Assembly (NCBI GenBank): GCA_937944975.1 | Contig: CALEBF010000009.1 | Span: 1-34,951 of the forward strand | Length of the DNA stretch: 34,951 nt | Direction of reading: 5' to 3' | Source of the DNA: an uncultured Mycoplasmatota bacterium | Lineage (GTDB): Bacteria; Bacillota_I; Bacilli_A; RF39; UBA660 | Shown here: positions 32,200 to 34,951 of the stretch, piece by piece | How positions within the stretch are numbered: the stretch's first letter is position 1 | Layout of the letters: the number at the start of each line of letters is the position of its first letter | Position numbers and translations under genes: made by a program | Notes under the pieces: model-generated | Told to the model about the DNA's origin: nothing | Database searches by the model: none | The model's input: only the letters and a program-made list of their open reading frames with translations

Positions 32200-34110
32200 T
32201 TACGCAATTTTATAATTATCTTCCAAAGAAAATTCTACATTTTCTTCGATCCATTCTTTTCTCGGTTCTACATTATCACCCATCAACACACTGACTCTCT
32301 TTTCAGCAAGTGCTGCATCGGTAATATTTACTTTAATCAGACTTCTCCGTTCTGGATCCATCGTCGTTTCCCACAACTGTTCGGCATTCATCTCACCAAG
32401 ACCTTTATATCTTTGTGTTTCGCACTTTTGATTTTTATTATTTGCAAGGATTTCTTGACGTTGCTCTTCCGTCCAAGCATATTCAAATGTCTTTCCATGT
32501 GTAATTTTATATAGTGGAGGCATTGCAATATAAAGGCGTCCTGTTTCTATTAGCGGTTTCATATAACGATAGAAGAACGTAAGTAAAAGGATTTGGATGT
32601 GTGCCCCATCGTCGTCGGCATCCGTCATGATAATAACTTTGGCATAGTTGGAATCCTCTGCATCGAAGTCGCTTCCGACTCCAGCTCCTACCGTATGAAT
32701 AATCGTATTGATCTCCTCATTTTTCAAAATATCTTCTAACTTTGCTTTCTCCGTATTGACGACTTTTCCTCGTAGTGGCAAAATCGCTTGAAATTTACTG
32801 TCACGACCTTGTTTTGCGCTTCCTCCCGCAGAATCTCCCTCGACTAGAAAAAGTTCGTTTTTCTTTGGGTTTTTCGTCTGTGCTGGTTTTAATTTTCCAG
32901 AAAGTGCACGTTCTTTTTTGCCTTTATCTTTTCCGTTTCGAGCTTCATCACGTGCTTTACGAGCAGCCTCGCGCACACTCTTACTTTTGACCATCTTTTC
33001 GAGTAACTTCGTCGCGATTTCCTTATTTTCTTCTAAAAAGAATTGAAGCTTTTCACTTACTATATTTTCGACAATCGGTCGTGCTTCAGGAGTACCGAGT
33101 TTTCCTTTGGTCTGACCTTCAAACTGCAATTTATCTTCAGGAATCTGCAAACTAATTACAGCCGTCATTCCCTCTCTCGTATCGTTTCCTTCGAAGTTCT
33201 TATCCTTCGCTTTCAAATATCCATTATTCCGTGCATAATCATTAAATACACGCGTGAAAGCAGTCTTGAATCCAACTTCGTGTGTTCCACCGTCACTTGT
33301 CTTAACGTTGTTGACAAACGAAATCATATTTTCAGAATAAGTATCGGTATATTGAAAGGCAATATCAACGCGGATTCCATCTTTTTCCCCTTCAAATTGA
33401 ACGACTTTATGCAGAGGTTTCTTATCGTCGTTAATATATTCGACAAATGCCTCCAGTCCATTTTCATAATGGAAGACTTCTCTTTTTTCATCTTCTTCAT
33501 CGACCACTTCGACAGTTAATCCCTTTAACAAGAAAGCACTTTCCTGCATTCTTTCACAGACCGTCGTAAACGAAAATAAAGTCGTTGTAAAGATCGTATC
33601 GTCTGGCATAAAATGAACTTTCGTCCCCGTTTTATTCGTCTTACCTAATTTCTTTAAAGGAACTGTAGTATGCCCTCCATTTTCAAAGCGAATATAATAC
33701 TCATATCCATCTCTTTTGATATTGACTTCCATCCATTTGGAAAGGGCATTTACAACACTCGCTCCTACTCCGTGAAGTCCACCAGATACTTTATATCCAC
33801 CTTCTTCAAATTTTCCTCCTGCATGAAGTACCGTGTAAATAACTTCCGGTGTACTCATTCCACTCGCGTGTTTTCCAACCGGAACACCACGACCTTCATC
33901 CTCTACAGAAACAGATCGATCTTTGTGTAAAACCACTTTGATTTTCTTACCATATCCATTGATCACTTCGTCGATCCCATTATCTACAATTTCCCATATT
34001 AAATGGTGTAATCCTCTTTTATCTGTCGATCCGATATACATACCAGGACGCTTTCTAACAGCTTCTAGTCCCTCTAGTATTTTTATCGAGCTTTCATCAT
34101 ATTTTGCCAT
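32200..34110 (-). CDS. parE: DNA topoisomerase IV subunit B
   Basis: A 636-residue ATPase subunit of topoisomerase IV (GHKL ATPase plus TOPRIM). 'EIVDNGIDEV' (Asn44), 'DEGRGVPVG', and 'GGLHGVGASVVNALS' form the ATP site. 'FLVEGDSAGGSAKQGRD' followed by 'KFQAILPLRGKVVNTEKA' and 'MTDADDDGAHI' form the TOPRIM metal and cleavage site. 'QRYKGLGEMNAEQLWETTMD' is the C-terminal signature. It is called ParE rather than GyrB because parC is close on the same strand. The start at 34110 is chosen: AGGTGAT is just upstream, and the alternative at 34155 lies in the -35 of the promoter. Promoter TTGACG-17-TATAAT. Confidence 0.93.
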   Translation of the reverse strand: MAKYDESSIKILEGLEAVRKRPGMYIGSTDKRGLHHLIWEIVDNGIDEVINGYGKKIKVVLHKDRSVSVEDEGRGVPVGKHASGMSTPEVIYTVLHAGGKFEEGGYKVSGGLHGVGASVVNALSKWMEVNIKRDGYEYYIRFENGGHTTVPLKKLGKTNKTGTKVHFMPDDTIFTTTLFSFTTVCERMQESAFLLKGLTVEVVDEEDEKREVFHYENGLEAFVEYINDDKKPLHKVVQFEGEKDGIRVDIAFQYTDTYSENMISFVNNVKTSDGGTHEVGFKTAFTRVFNDYARNNGYLKAKDKNFEGNDTREGMTAVISLQIPEDKLQFEGQTKGKLGTPEARPIVENIVSEKLQFFLEENKEIATKLLEKMVKSKSVREAARKARDEARNGKDKGKKERALSGKLKPAQTKNPKKNELFLVEGDSAGGSAKQGRDSKFQAILPLRGKVVNTEKAKLEDILKNEEINTIIHTVGAGVGSDFDAEDSNYAKVIIMTDADDDGAHIQILLLTFFYRYMKPLIETGRLYIAMPPLYKITHGKTFEYAWTEEQRQEILANNKNQKCETQRYKGLGEMNAEQLWETTMDPERRSLIKVNITDAALAEKRVSVLMGDNVEPRKEWIEENVEFSLEDNYKIA

Positions 34111-34126
34111 GTTATCACCTTTTATC

Positions 34127-34155
34127 ATTATATCAAAAACAAAAAAGAACGTCAA
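34127..34155 (-). promoter_or_regulatory. Strong promoter of parE
   Basis: Minus-strand TTGACG (34150-34155), 17-base spacer, TATAAT with TGA before it (34127-34132). The -35 contains the TGA stop of the upstream gene. Confidence 0.82.
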
Positions 34156-34925
34156 AAATAAAGGAGTTTTTGTTGTTCTTTATCGTATTCTTCTAACTGA
34201 ATCGGAAGTCCAAGCAAGAGCCTTTTTTCTAGCGTATTCTCATTTGCGAACGATGGATCTAAAGTTTGATCGAGCATCTTTTCGCAACATGCATATGTAT
34301 CAAAATACGTTAGCGCTGTTTCTTTTTTCATATTGTTTAAAAAATCAACAGTTGGAGCTACTAGATTGTTTCCTATCATCTTATATCCTTGAAGTTTTTC
34401 AAAATTTAGTTCATTCTGCTCATATTGATACAAATCTGATTCTTCTTTATAAAACGAACGTATTATTTCCAATATGTATTGATAAGAACGAATTTGCGCC
34501 ATTCGTTCACGCGGGTCTTCAATATAATAGATCGCTTCAAATTCAAAATAAGATAAAATTGATGCAATTGTTGTATAATCGAAAGAAGTCACTTCAGATT
34601 GATGTATCTCATAATATAAAGTTGGACCATAACATAAACGTAACAAATTGGATTCGAAGTCCAATAAATCAGATTTCACTTTACGATATTGTTCCATGTG
34701 CTCTATCTCATGAAATAATGTCTGTACAATCACTAAATTGCGATATACTTTTATCTTTTCTATAGGCCAAAAATCTACATACAAAAGATGTAAATCTATA
34801 TTATTTCTCATGTTTTGAGTATCGATAATCAATTGTTTTTTCACAGGATGATAACAAGCATCCACCCCTTGAAGTTCTAAAAAAAGAATTTCTTTTTGAT
34901 GTGAACCCCAATTAGGAGACATCAT
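34152..34925 (-). CDS. Putative HExxH metallopeptidase-like protein
   Basis: A 257-residue soluble protein that I cannot assign to a named family. HEIEH is at residues 72-76 in 'LFHEIEHMEQYRK'. About 60 residues later 'IEDPRERMAQIRSYQ' (135-149) matches the P-x-E-x-x-A pattern that supplies the third zinc ligand in many small HExxH proteins (candidate E140). The rest is helical, with many Tyr, Glu and Leu. The gene is complete: TAA lies in frame 13 to 15 bases before the ATG, and AAAGG is an RBS. It is upstream of parE, which has its own promoter overlapping this gene's stop. Confidence 0.65.
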   Translation of the reverse strand: MMSPNWGSHQKEILFLELQGVDACYHPVKKQLIIDTQNMRNNIDLHLLYVDFWPIEKIKVYRNLVIVQTLFHEIEHMEQYRKVKSDLLDFESNLLRLCYGPTLYYEIHQSEVTSFDYTTIASILSYFEFEAIYYIEDPRERMAQIRSYQYILEIIRSFYKEESDLYQYEQNELNFEKLQGYKMIGNNLVAPTVDFLNNMKKETALTYFDTYACCEKMLDQTLDPSFANENTLEKRLLLGLPIQLEEYDKEQQKLLYF

Positions 34926-34951
34926 AAAAAAAGACCTTTACAAAAAATAAA

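Noticed and set aside
33923..34765. Plus-strand reading frame of 280 codons
   Set aside because: It is antisense to parE and the HExxH gene, spans their junction, and has no family resemblance; it is a shadow.
1..34951. CRISPR arrays, tRNA or rRNA genes, insertion sequences
   Set aside because: No regularly spaced direct repeats, no transposase-like product, and no recognisable tRNA or rRNA sequence were found by reading; a tRNAscan or Infernal run would be the decisive test.

Overview
The window is a gene-dense, AT-rich stretch of a Gram-positive genome with the standard bacterial code: TGA is used as a stop and Trp is TGG. The cotE spore-coat gene, RNase HIII, a parE/parC pair, an uppS-cdsA-rseP envelope block and strong AGGAGG-type ribosome binding sites point to a low-GC Bacillota, most likely an uncultured spore-forming member of the Bacilli. 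The secreted protein with a 'WRIVSI...RPVIS' module, a bacterial repeat and a C-terminal NPxT-like membrane anchor is of a type common in gut Bacillota. The lineage is inference.

Layout. 71-2881: a YjdF/DUF2238-like membrane protein and a divergent cation diffusion facilitator with an altered metal site. 1844-4394 (minus): uppS-cdsA-rseP. 4469-6937: a MacB-type ABC ATPase-permease. 7018-7550: rpsP-khpA. 7623-8156: cotE. 8220-9811: a membrane-anchored transglutaminase-like protein and a small single-pass protein. 9887-11581: the most unusual locus, described below. 11634-13558: an unknown protein and an SLC1-type symporter. 13608-17833: a thioredoxin-like membrane protein, a zinc-ribbon membrane protein, a cysteine desulfurase, and the operon cvpA-trxA-DUF1653. 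17935-20165 (plus): rnhC and a putative metallopeptidase. 20181-22880: murC and an EnvC-like M23 peptidase. 22976-24439: a protein made only of six helicase-associated-like repeats. 24502-29780: tex with an upstream thioredoxin-fold membrane protein, then parC. 29914-31374 (plus): a duplicated GH25 lysozyme-like membrane protein. 31364-34925: an unknown protein, parE and a small HExxH protein.

The main discovery is at 9887-11581. Reading the minus strand from an ATG at 11581 with a strong promoter and RBS gives a signal peptide ending in A-D-A. It is followed exactly at the predicted cleavage point by a domain with about 50 of 72 residues identical to eukaryotic ubiquitin, including all seven lysines, Ile44 and His68. 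The ubiquitin C-terminal RLRGG is absent. The chain instead runs into a surface-protein body with a C-terminal membrane anchor. Ubiquitin codon 24 (Glu in ubiquitin) is an in-frame TAA, so the gene is either a recent pseudogene, polymorphic, read through, or mis-sequenced. The rest of the frame is open for about 500 codons.

The other genes are mostly housekeeping functions in short transcription units. Many units end in a clear hairpin plus T-run. At several junctions the upstream terminator or stop codon overlaps the next promoter. No tRNA, rRNA, CRISPR array or insertion sequence is visible, and no gene-free stretch exceeds 300 bases once the ubiquitin-fusion gene is recognised.
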